Origin: Cryobacterium breve | Lineage (GTDB): Bacteria > Actinomycetota > Actinomycetes > Actinomycetales > Microbacteriaceae | Assembly: GCF_004402375.1 (NCBI RefSeq) | Contig: NZ_SOGJ01000011.1 | Coordinates: 248,001 to 312,000, forward strand | Length of the DNA: 64,000 bases | Direction of reading: 5' to 3' | Shown here: piece after piece, positions 16,191 to 23,075 of the stretch | Layout: every line of letters starts with the position of its first letter | Position numbering within the stretch: position 1 is the first letter of the stretch | The notes under the pieces: generated by a model | Database searches by the model: none | Told to the model about the DNA's origin: nothing | The model's input: the letters and a program-made list of their open reading frames with translations, nothing else | Position numbers and translations under genes: made by a program

Positions 16191-16264
16191 GTGCTTGGTG
16201 CTTGGTGCTTGGTGCTTGGTGCTTGGTGCTTGGTGCTTGGTGCTTGGTGCTTGGTGCTTGGTGC
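16191..16264. repeat. tandem heptanucleotide repeat, ten perfect copies of GTGCTTG
   Basis: Ten identical 7-bp units run from 16191 to 16260, followed by a partial unit GTGC. One degenerate unit (CCTTGT-like) precedes them. Because 7 is not a multiple of 3, all three frames of a strand read the same seven-residue period. No credible gene spans it. It is about 120 bases downstream of the SipW-LamG gene stop. Perfect identity between copies indicates recent slippage. Confidence 0.95.
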
Positions 16265-16383
16265 CGTCGATCGTGAACCGGATCGCTTCGGCGCTCGATG
16301 TCGAACTGCACGACTCCGCATCGACGAGAGCCGGCTCGGAGTGATTCTCTGCCCAAGAGCAACGACTCAGGGGAGGTAGTCGT
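16265..16383. other. spacer after the heptamer repeat
   Basis: About 120 bases between the tandem repeat and the 3' end of the SipW-LamG gene. No terminator hairpin with a T-run is obvious. Confidence 0.4.
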
Positions 16384-17868
16384 TTAGTGTCCGGTGGTTC
16401 GGTGTGCGTTCACCTGCGCGTCGGTGAGTGCAGTCGTGTAAACGGCGGCGTTGTCGATGGTTCCCTGGAAAAAGAAACGAGGCGGTAGGCCAGGCCAGGA
16501 GGTCAGGTTGTCGTAGCCGATCTTCCAGAAGCCGCTGTACGCCGCGGCGGTAGTGACGGTGGTGTCGGAGGCAACAAGAGTGCCGTTGACAAGTAAGCGC
16601 ATACCGGCCGGGGAGAGTGTGGCGACCACGTGCGTCCAGTTGCCGGTGTTATACGACACCGGGCTGGTGATCACTTTAGCGGCGCCGGGGTAGACGCCGA
16701 AAATGAGGTTGCCATTCGCATTCATGTAAATGTGCCGGTCGTAACTGCTCGATTGACCTAACTGGGAGTTGCCGAAACCAATGAGCTTGCCGCCCTGTGT
16801 GTATCCTGGCGCGGTTTTGAACCACAGCTCGAGGGAGAAGACGTTCAATCCGGCGACCGTAGTGGGGGTACTCACGTAGCCGCTCACCCCGTCGAGAGTG
16901 AGGGCAGGGCTCGCGTTGGTCTCACACGATCCCGCTGCCCGACGCGCACCGCCCTGAAAAGTGCCGTTTCGGTTATTCCCAGACCAGTCGGTGGCGATTG
17001 TTCCGGATGTTCCGGTGAACCGGTAGAAGAAGAACGGGGTGTCTGCTGGCGTTGGCTTGGTAAGACACGGGTAAGCAGCGTCGGCGGCGAGGGTCGTGGT
17101 GGGATTCGCGGTGGGCCCGGTGAATGCGGCGTCGGCAGTTGCTGTTGCGGTGCTGATGAGCGTGCAGGCCAGCACGGCCAGCACGACGAACGTGGCGGAG
17201 CGGCCCGAGCGAGGCGAGGTGGCCCCGGGCAAGTTATCGGTCGAAACGACGGGAGGATTGTCATCCGGCGGCATATCCGCGTCAGGAGGGTCGACAGCGG
17301 GTTCAACGGGATGGATGATGCGTCGATCGAGGCGGGTGGCGAGGAGAAGTGTGGCAACGGCTCCAAAAAATACTACGAGGGGGAGAACGGCTCCGTCACG
17401 CAGCCAAATCCCGGGGAAGCCGGCGAACGGCACCCGGATGACGCCGACGCCGCGCACGGCGTCGCGGGGAATGGTGCTGGTGTCGACGGTTGGGTTGGCA
17501 TCTCCCTGAAGCACCAGTGCGCCGGTCCCGTCGGAGGCGACCATCCGATGCAGCCGAAACCTGTCATCGTGGTCAGGGTCGTCGACAAGGAGCACCTGGC
17601 CAACACGGAGATCGTCGTCGTCTACGGGCATCGCTACCACAACGTCGCCCGCGCGGATACGCGGTGCCATCGAGTCGCTGGCAACTGTGGTCGGCAGCCA
17701 GCCGATTGCGGCGGGCAGGGCAGCCCAAATGAGAAGGGATACCGCGCTGGAAAGCATGACCCGAGCCACAGTGGCGATCACGATCCGCCACCAGAAGCTA
17801 AACCGAGCCAATCTTGGCAAACCCCCAACAAGTACTCCATGTCGCGTTCGAGACGATGAACGCGACAT
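16384..17868 (-). CDS. SipW-type signal peptidase I fused to a LamG (concanavalin-like) domain
   Basis: From the ATG at 17868 the product is 494 residues. Residues about 30-60 form a membrane helix, then ASDSMAPRIRAGDVV supplies the nucleophile serine, and FRLHRMVASDG supplies histidine where bacterial type I peptidases have lysine. This is the Ser/His pattern of SipW and archaeal signal peptidases. A second helix is at about 165-185 and a third near 225-250 (ATFVVLAVLACTLISTATAT). Residues about 285-494 are a LamG jellyroll (WSGNNRNGTFQG, FSLELWFKT, WTHVVATLSPAGMRLLVNG) that would be outside the cell. The gene lies 87 bases downstream of a TasA-like protein, its probable substrate. Neither candidate ATG has a strong ribosome-binding site. 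Confidence 0.8.
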   Translation of the reverse strand: MSRSSSRTRHGVLVGGLPRLARFSFWWRIVIATVARVMLSSAVSLLIWAALPAAIGWLPTTVASDSMAPRIRAGDVVVAMPVDDDDLRVGQVLLVDDPDHDDRFRLHRMVASDGTGALVLQGDANPTVDTSTIPRDAVRGVGVIRVPFAGFPGIWLRDGAVLPLVVFFGAVATLLLATRLDRRIIHPVEPAVDPPDADMPPDDNPPVVSTDNLPGATSPRSGRSATFVVLAVLACTLISTATATADAAFTGPTANPTTTLAADAAYPCLTKPTPADTPFFFYRFTGTSGTIATDWSGNNRNGTFQGGARRAAGSCETNASPALTLDGVSGYVSTPTTVAGLNVFSLELWFKTAPGYTQGGKLIGFGNSQLGQSSSYDRHIYMNANGNLIFGVYPGAAKVITSPVSYNTGNWTHVVATLSPAGMRLLVNGTLVASDTTVTTAAAYSGFWKIGYDNLTSWPGLPPRFFFQGTIDNAAVYTTALTDAQVNAHRTTGH

Positions 17869-17955
17869 GGGGTAAGACCTCGGTTCTACTAGGAGCATTA
17901 AACGGACGCAGCCACCACGCGGGTTTACACGGCGACCAACTTCCGGAGTGTTGGG

Positions 17956-18561
17956 CTAGCTGCTCTGGGCTTCCCAGGTGAAGCCGATCGAAGCGGTACT
18001 CCCCTGGGTTGTGTTCGGGGCGCCAGCGTCGACCGTGTAGGTGAACTGGTAGGTGCGGCTCTCCGCTGCGGTGCCGGTTGGCGCCCAGTTGCCCGTACCA
18101 GTGCCGAAGCTGGTCGCGGCAGTGCCGAAGCCTGCCAGGGTGCCGGTGAACACTGACGAGCCAGTTGCCAGCGCGGTGAACCCCGTGCACGACCCAAAAG
18201 TGCCGCCAGTGCCCTGCACAACGCTGAGGTTGATCGATCCGCTGAAAGCGTTCGTCGTTGCAGGGGTAGTGCCGTAAAGCTTCACAGCGGACGGAACAGT
18301 GCCAGAGGAAGTGACAACGATGCACTTCGTGCCGGTCGAACCCGGCGCGAGCTTTGTCGCGGTGAACATCGCTATGTTGGTGTCGTCGTCGGTCAGCGCA
18401 ACGGTGCCTGAGCTCCAATTGTTGATCGGGTTTACTGTCGTCGCCGTGAACGCCGAGTACGAGGCCTGACCAACGATCAGGCCGCTGACCAGCAGGCCAG
18501 CCGGAATGACCGCAATCCGAGCGAAACGAGCTGCACGAGTAGTGGACGCAGTGCTGTGCAT
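17956..18561 (-). CDS. TasA/CalY-like exported protein with SipW-dependent signal peptide
   Basis: About 201 residues from the ATG at 18561, which has GGGGAG seven bases upstream. The N-terminus is a long signal peptide (RAARFARIAVIPAGLLVSGL) followed by the VGQASYSAFTATTVNP segment typical of SipW-dependent proteins, where cleavage falls near the SYSAF/T residues. The mature part is rich in Thr, Ser, Gly and Val, has one conserved Cys pair and is predicted mostly beta. TasA and camelysin family members form extracellular fibres in Bacillus; whether this one does is not known. It is co-transcribed with the SipW-LamG gene. Confidence 0.78.
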   Translation of the reverse strand: MHSTASTTRAARFARIAVIPAGLLVSGLIVGQASYSAFTATTVNPINNWSSGTVALTDDDTNIAMFTATKLAPGSTGTKCIVVTSSGTVPSAVKLYGTTPATTNAFSGSINLSVVQGTGGTFGSCTGFTALATGSSVFTGTLAGFGTAATSFGTGTGNWAPTGTAAESRTYQFTYTVDAGAPNTTQGSTASIGFTWEAQSS

Positions 18562-18689
18562 GGAAAAACTCCCCAGGTTTATGCTGCTTGGAATGAGCGG
18601 GGACGGCATACGGAGAGTCGTCGCGATTTCCTACACAAGTCACCGCGCATAACTATGATATAAGCTCTGAATATTAAAAACATATATGT
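18562..18689. promoter_or_regulatory. AT-rich upstream region of the TasA-like gene
   Basis: The stretch 18640-18690 is strikingly AT-rich for this genome (ATAACTATGATATAAGCTCTGA and ATATTAAAAACATATATG blocks). It should hold the promoter for the TasA-like/SipW operon on the minus strand. The low GC suggests transferred sequence or an active promoter. No exact -35/-10 pair can be fixed. Confidence 0.4.
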
Positions 18690-19131
18690 GCCTCGAACTG
18701 GGGGTTGCCCACAGGGTAATGGTCGCGGAAAAGTGCCGAGGTCGCCGCCCCGTAAACGCATTCACGTGCCGAGGCGACCATGCCCGGTTGTGGGACGCGA
18801 ACGACCTGTCCTTGAGGGTGACCGTGACCTGGTCCAGGTCCGCCCGAACCTCGACCGTTCGTCCGATCCCGGCCGGATCGACGGAGTAGTCGTTGCCGTG
18901 GACGCGAACGGAGTAATCGCGCGGCAAGCGGACCCTGGCGGCGAACCCGACCAGCGGAGCGACCGGCGGCAGCGCGAGCATCGCGGCCCGGTCCGCCGCG
19001 ACCGACTCCGTGGGGCGCCCGCCGAGCCGGCGAACAACCCTCCCGTTCGCCCGGGGCAACCAACTCGCGAGTTGCTCGTTGAAGTCAGCCGGCGAGCGAA
19101 ACGATCGGCCTGGCAGGAACGATGTCTCCAC
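18690..19131 (-). pseudogene. istA: IS21-family transposase IstA, C-terminal remnant
   Basis: The minus-strand translation gives METSFLPGRSFRSPADFNEQ, then LASWLPRANGRVVRRLGGRP, AAMLALPPVAPLVGF and VHGNDYSVDPAGIGRTVEVR, and ends about NRAW. This is the region after the catalytic core and the C-terminal beta-barrel of IS21 IstA. The first roughly 300 residues, with the helix-turn-helix and DDE catalytic core, are absent, so it cannot be active. The fragment begins 57 bases from the terminal repeat at 19142, showing an internal deletion that brought the IS end next to mid-gene. Confidence 0.8.
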
Positions 19132-19141
19132 GGACTGATTC

Positions 19142-19188
19142 GTGCAGACGAGTGCGCCAATTTGTGCAGACGAGTGCGGAACTTGACA
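19142..19188. repeat. IS21-type terminal repeat, right
   Basis: 47 bp with two tandem units of the form GTGCAGACGAGTGCG and an outer TTGACA. It is the inverted partner of 14689-14734, with the outer ends facing away from each other, as expected for the two ends of one element. The remnant istA reads inward from here. Confidence 0.7.
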
Positions 19189-19320
19189 TCTGGGATCGCC
19201 GGAATCTCGAGGATCGGCGATTCCCAGAATCGCGCCACAAAACCTGCTGGGTCAAATTCAGTTCATATCGTGAGTTAGGGGACGCTCTTTCCGAGGCCCC
19301 CCTGTCGGCTGCGACTGCGT

Positions 19321-19710
19321 GACTATCGACATGGACGCTCACTGGCAAAGTCGCTCTACACACGCTCACTCCCCTTCGGCCGACGCGTCTACGTTCCTGG
19401 CGACCCGAAGGGCGAGCACACCGCCGTCGCCGAGGCCGTCGGCGGCAAGGCGATCATCCTTGGCCATGGACTACGCAACCGACTGAATCCGCTCGATGAG
19501 GGGCACCGGGCGGCCTCCGCATCGGATGCCGAGTCGTGGGCACAGCTGGCCTCACGGCGTCGTGACCTGATCGGCGCACTCGCCGAGACCGTGCTCGATA
19601 GAACCCTCAGTCCGCTCGAGCACACGGCGATCGACCTCGCACTGGCGGATATCGTTCGGAGCGCAGAAGTGCCGATCCTGCCGATCCTGCCGATTCGAGA
19701 AGCCATGAAA
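19321..19710 (+). pseudogene. conjugal transfer ATPase (VirB4/TraC-like) fragment
   Basis: The plus-strand frame reads HGRSLAKSLYTRSLPFGRRV, then YVPGDPKGEHTAVAEAVGGK and LGHGLRNRLNPLDEGHRAAS. It goes on through RRRDLIGALAETVLDRTLSP and LEHTAIDLALADIV. This matches the Walker A region and following part of the ATP-binding proteins of actinobacterial conjugative elements. The Walker A is degraded to GRS where GKS is expected, nothing coding for the N-terminus is present, and similarity stops near VPILP. It marks a lost conjugative element in this accessory region. Not functional. Confidence 0.65.
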
Positions 19711-19762
19711 AACCTTCCTTCGACGCGGGAGCTGAGGACCGGTCCGGCCGCGGATTGGCGAT

Positions 19763-20095
19763 CTATGGATTGGTCAATCGCACCAACAGAGCCTCAGCAG
19801 CACTGGAGATGCTGCCAATTGAGGAAAGAGTGACGATGCCAGCAACGCCCCAGAACCAGTAACGGTCACTCCGACCCGCTTTCATCCGGTTGAACGCCAA
19901 CCACCAAGCCGCCACCGACGCCAAGGTGGAGGCGATTACGGTACCAAACGCCATCCGTACGAAGTCTGCTGCGTCTGGAGCATCCCAGGAGTTGGTCAAG
20001 AGCACGATGAAGAACGGAACGATGATCATCCCCACGAATCCGATGAGCACCGGAGACACTGCACGTCGTTTCTGAGTACCCGTCTGAGTTGACAT
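19763..20095 (-). CDS. hypothetical membrane protein, three helices
   Basis: The 110-residue product has three hydrophobic helices: PVLIGFVGMIIVPFFIVLL at about 15-34, a middle one around FGTVIASTLASVAAWWLAF at about 50-70, and WFWGVAGIVTLSSIG near 80-97. A basic N-terminus (TQKRRA) suggests an inside-facing start. I do not recognise a family. It is a lone minus-strand gene between the conjugation fragment and two plus-strand membrane proteins. The ribosome-binding site is weak. The helices and the composition support a real gene. Confidence 0.6.
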   Translation of the reverse strand: MSTQTGTQKRRAVSPVLIGFVGMIIVPFFIVLLTNSWDAPDAADFVRMAFGTVIASTLASVAAWWLAFNRMKAGRSDRYWFWGVAGIVTLSSIGSISSAAEALLVRLTNP

Positions 20096-20279
20096 GCGGT
20101 GAGTCTCGCAGGTCTCGCCCCTGCAGACGTCTCAACCGCTCCAGCGATCCGCAAAGGGTTCCCGAATGCCACTCCCCGAGACTTCGGGACTAAGCCGAAT
20201 AGGCCTGAATCTGCTTCCAGAGTCCCTGAAACGCCCGTGGCGTGTGCGAGCGTGGTCACACCAGGCTGATGGCATCGCC

Positions 20280-20636
20280 ATGAATGCCCCGACCGTCAGC
20301 AAAAGGCCTCAGAGGTCTGAAACCACGCCGAAGCAGTGCACTTGGCTCCACCTGCTCTGGGCTCTTCCGATTCCAGTGGTTGTGAGTGCAGTCCTTCTGA
20401 TCAGTGCGCTGTGGGACTTCTGCGGAATCAACGGGTGCACGGGCGGCGGATTCGGAATCAATCGGGATATCGGCGGCACGATCGGCAACCTCCTGCCACT
20501 CCCATTTCTGATCGGACTGCCCATCTTTCTCGTTCCCTGGTCGCCGAACCGCTGGGCGAGGGCCGTTGTGGCACTCGTGAGTGGAGTCACTTTCGCGGGA
20601 CTCGGATTCGGACTTCTCGTGTCGATGGCCTCGTGA
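20280..20636 (+). CDS. hypothetical membrane protein, paralogue of the next gene
   Basis: From the ATG at 20280 the product is 118 residues: a polar N-terminus, then LLWALPIPVVVSAVLLISAL as the first helix, a Cys-containing loop (WDFCGINGCTGGGFGI), and two further helices. The first helix begins with the same LLWALP as the protein at 20703-20996, and the Cys-containing loop and the tail of three helices also align, so the two genes are tandem duplicates. The paired cysteines in an extracytoplasmic loop could form a disulfide. Function unknown. An upstream in-frame ATG at 20166 gives an implausible N-terminus. Confidence 0.6.
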   Translation: MNAPTVSKRPQRSETTPKQCTWLHLLWALPIPVVVSAVLLISALWDFCGINGCTGGGFGINRDIGGTIGNLLPLPFLIGLPIFLVPWSPNRWARAVVALVSGVTFAGLGFGLLVSMAS

Positions 20637-20702
20637 CGCGTTCTTGGCTGGCGAACGGCCACACTAGGCAGGTAACGGCGTGCTCACGGGAGGATCGAAG
20701 CA

Positions 20703-20996
20703 ATGCGAGTACTCAACCTGCTTTGGGCACTCCCCGTTGCGGCGTTCATCCAGTACTACTCCATCGTGGCTGCGCGGCTCGCTTGGTGCGGGCTCAGAGA
20801 CTGCCACGGTCTCGGGTCGGCTTTGAACATCCCGATGGTCTTTGAGACCCTAGCGGCACTCTCAATCGGCGCGGTGCTCTCCGCCGCTGTGTTGATGCTC
20901 CCGCCTTGGACAAAGAGGTGGCGTCTGCGTCTTATTGTCCCGGCCGTCTACTCGAGTGTGATTGCTGCGGCCCTTTTTGTGTGGCTCGCAGCATGA
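20703..20996 (+). CDS. hypothetical membrane protein, tandem paralogue
   Basis: The 97-residue product has three helices: LLWALPVAAFIQYYSIV, then a Cys-containing loop AWCGLRDCHGLGSALNI, then LAALSIGAVLSAAVLMLP and a C-terminal helix ending ALFVWLAA. GGGAGG lies eight bases before the ATG, supporting the start. It resembles the preceding protein in helix order and in the two-cysteine loop. I do not recognise a characterised family. The pair lies between a conjugation relic and a deaminase-like gene in the accessory region. Confidence 0.65.
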   Translation: MRVLNLLWALPVAAFIQYYSIVAARLAWCGLRDCHGLGSALNIPMVFETLAALSIGAVLSAAVLMLPPWTKRWRLRLIVPAVYSSVIAAALFVWLAA

Positions 20997-21143
20997 CGAA
21001 CTGCGCCCCGCGGCTCTGTCGACCTGCCGCAAAGGTAGAGGTAGCTTGCCACGCTCTCCCTTAATCTGGCCCACCGAGACCGAATCGAGCGTTGGCGGAC
21101 GTTTCGGCGCGCAACGTGAGCATTGGGCAATACGCTCAACGAC

Positions 21144-21593
21144 ATGGATATGCGCCAGCTCACCGATGACGACCTGGAACTCATTGCGAGAGCGGAGGAA
21201 GCCATTGATGCCAACGCGGACGTTGAAGGTGGCGTGCACACAGTCGGAGCCGCTGTTCGGGATGCCACGGGACGGATTCACGTGGGCGTCAATGTTTATC
21301 ACTTCACGGGTGGTCCCTGCGCTGAGCTCGTCGCGCTGGGAACGGCGCGAACTTCCGGAGCACGCGAGCTGACGGCAATTGTGGCCGTGGGCGACAGCGG
21401 TCGCGGCGTGAAAGCCCCTTGTGGTCGCGATCGCCAGATTCTTGCCGATTACCACCCCAACATTCGAGTCATTGTTCCCACTCCGGTGGGCGTGCGTAAC
21501 GTCTCAATCGCCGACTTGCTGCCATTGGGCTTCGATTGGTTAGCCGAAGAGAAAGGGGCCGGTGACAGGGCGGCGAGTTCGATCATTGGGTAG
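21144..21593 (+). CDS. cytidine deaminase-like protein with altered zinc motif
   Basis: About 149 residues of the cytidine/blasticidin-S deaminase fold. The first zinc motif is GGPCAELVALG, with Cys in place of the usual His as in CDA (C-A-E). The second reads APCGRDRQILADYHPNIRV, where Asp occupies the position of the second Cys in PCxxC. The catalytic glutamate is present. Known enzymes need three Cys/His ligands, so either Asp serves as the third or the protein is not a standard deaminase. The ATG at 21144 is preferred over the TTG at 21123. No clear partner genes are adjacent. Confidence 0.7.
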   Translation: MDMRQLTDDDLELIARAEEAIDANADVEGGVHTVGAAVRDATGRIHVGVNVYHFTGGPCAELVALGTARTSGARELTAIVAVGDSGRGVKAPCGRDRQILADYHPNIRVIVPTPVGVRNVSIADLLPLGFDWLAEEKGAGDRAASSIIG

Positions 21594-21709
21594 CTCGATG
21601 GTCGGTCACCACGGGGCAGCCGGGTGCCTCTCGAGCAGATAGCTTGACCTGGCAGGAATGCCATTCAAGGTGCCACGGTGGATGAGTCCTGGACCATTAG
21701 GTTGTCAAC

Positions 21710-21891
21710 ATGGATCCCACCTGGCTTCTTGTCGCGATAGTGGTGCTCGTCGTATTCGCGACCATCAGCGTCACCGGCGCATTGCGGCGCATTGCGGCGC
21801 ATTGCGGCGCATCGCGACAGCCACCGAAAAGACGTCCGCCGACATGGAAACACTGCTTGCTGCGCTCCAGACGACCGCCATTCGACCATAG
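21710..21891 (+). pseudogene. small one-helix membrane protein disrupted by a 10-bp tandem repeat
   Basis: The start ATG at 21710 encodes MDPTWLLVAIVVLVVFATIS and VTGALRR, a membrane anchor. In the present sequence three copies of ATTGCGGCGC (21781-21810) shift the frame. If only one copy is kept, the frame joins to RIATATEKTSADMETLLAAL and QTTAIRP with a stop at 21889-21891, a sensible 54-residue protein. The 20 extra bases therefore break the gene. Four copies would restore the frame. This may be an off state of a slippage switch or a plain mutation. Confidence 0.6.
21781..21810. repeat. three tandem copies of a 10-bp unit causing a frameshift
   Basis: ATTGCGGCGC is repeated three times exactly and is flanked by GGCGC before and ATCGCGAC after, so partial units extend it. 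Because 10 is not divisible by 3, each gain or loss changes the reading frame of the small membrane protein gene. Confidence 0.9.
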
Positions 21892-21903
21892 ACAGTTGCA
21901 TCA

Positions 21904-22596
21904 ATGGGTGACCTTCAGATTGTGCGGGCCGAGGATCCCCGAGTGGCCGATCTCGAAGCATCCGGCTACCGGCTGGTCGGTGAGAGTTGGGGTGCGAGGC
22001 TGCACTTGGCGGAGGCGCCGGATCTCACCAGGATTCAGCAGGCGGTGGCCGGGGCCGAGGTATCCGGAATCACGATTCTGGAACTCTCGGCCGAGTACGC
22101 CGATGCGGTCTGCGACCTCGAATTGGCCAACAACGCCGATTACCCGTTCACACCCGCGACGTTCCAAGCACCTCCCGAGCGAGAGTCAATTCGTGGCTTC
22201 TGGGCCTCGGGCAAGAGAATCTTTGGCGCTCTTGACGGCGGCGTCCTGGTCGCAGTCGTCGTCGGGCAGGTTGTGGATGGCACGGGAAACAACGACTTCG
22301 CTTCCGTGCTGAGTACCCACCGCGGCCGCGGACTCGGCGCTGCGGTCGCGGCAGCATCCATCGTTACATTCGCCAAGGAAGGAGTTCGCGAGTTCACGGC
22401 AGGTGGCGCCGCTGCCAACGCGGGGCGTCTTGGCCTAGTCCGCTCGATGGGGTTCAACGTCGAAGAACAATGGCGGAGCTACGAACGGCAATTACTACTG
22501 ACCTGCGCCCCTGGAACCAATCTGATGCCGGGCATCTGCTTCGCGCGTTCGGTGCCAGCGACGACCTCGCAACTCAAGTCGGCGATGCCGACCTGA
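21904..22596 (+). CDS. GNAT-family N-acetyltransferase
   Basis: The 230-residue frame contains a GNAT domain at about residues 55-190, with the acetyl-CoA loop region STHRGRGLGAAVAAASI (R/Q-x-x-G-x-G/A pattern) and the C-terminal GLVRSMGFNVEEQWRSYER typical of the family. Residues after about 198 overlap the next GNAT gene by 127 bases and look non-homologous, so the original stop may have been lost and the true protein is likely shorter. No strong ribosome-binding site is visible before the ATG. The substrate is unknown; such proteins acetylate small molecules or N-termini. Confidence 0.7.
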   Translation: MGDLQIVRAEDPRVADLEASGYRLVGESWGARLHLAEAPDLTRIQQAVAGAEVSGITILELSAEYADAVCDLELANNADYPFTPATFQAPPERESIRGFWASGKRIFGALDGGVLVAVVVGQVVDGTGNNDFASVLSTHRGRGLGAAVAAASIVTFAKEGVREFTAGGAAANAGRLGLVRSMGFNVEEQWRSYERQLLLTCAPGTNLMPGICFARSVPATTSQLKSAMPT

Positions 22597-23027
22597 CATC
22601 GCTCGAGTGCTGCCAGGAATTCATCGCACTCCAGCTCGCCCCGTCCAGCCCCTCCGTGCGCAACTTCGCAATCAGCGTCGACGGCAAAGCAGTCGGTAAC
22701 GTGGGCATCGGAAACATGAAGCATCGCCACGACACCGGCTGGGTCGACTACTGGGTGTCCGCCGAGGCCCGAGGCCATGGCCTCGCCTCACGCTCTCTCA
22801 CCTCGGCTGCCAACTGGGCATTTGAACAGCGCGACCTGTTTCGGCTCGAGCTCGGGCACAGGGTCAACAACCCGGCATGCTGAACCATCGCCCTGAAAGC
22901 GGGATTCATCCCAGAGGGAATCGAACTCCAGAAACTCAAGTACGAAAACCAGCGCTGCGACGTCGAAACCCACTCACGTCTGAGGAGTGATCCCGCACCC
23001 AAGATCGACCTACTCAAGACCCGTTGA
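22470..23027 (+). pseudogene. second GNAT acetyltransferase with in-frame stop
   Basis: The frame encodes a RimJ/RimL-like GNAT: LRPWNQSDAGHLLRAFGASD, VGNVGIGNMKHRHDTGWVDY and WVSAEARGHGLASRSLTSAA (acetyl-CoA loop), then ELGHRVNNPAC. A TGA at 22881-22883 follows, but the same frame continues with TIALKAGFIPEGIELQKLKY and on to a stop at 23025. This tail is a conserved part of the fold (N-x-x-S...A-x-K-x-G-F). The break is therefore a nonsense mutation in a gene of about 185 codons. The truncated 137-residue product would lack the last helix and strand. Confidence 0.7.
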
Positions 23028-23075
23028 GGGTTCCCAATAGGGGGCGACAGCGGCCGTTCAGTCCTGGAGCGGCGT

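Noticed and set aside
16191..16264. CRISPR array
   Set aside because: The units are 7 bp and directly adjacent without spacers; this is a simple tandem repeat.
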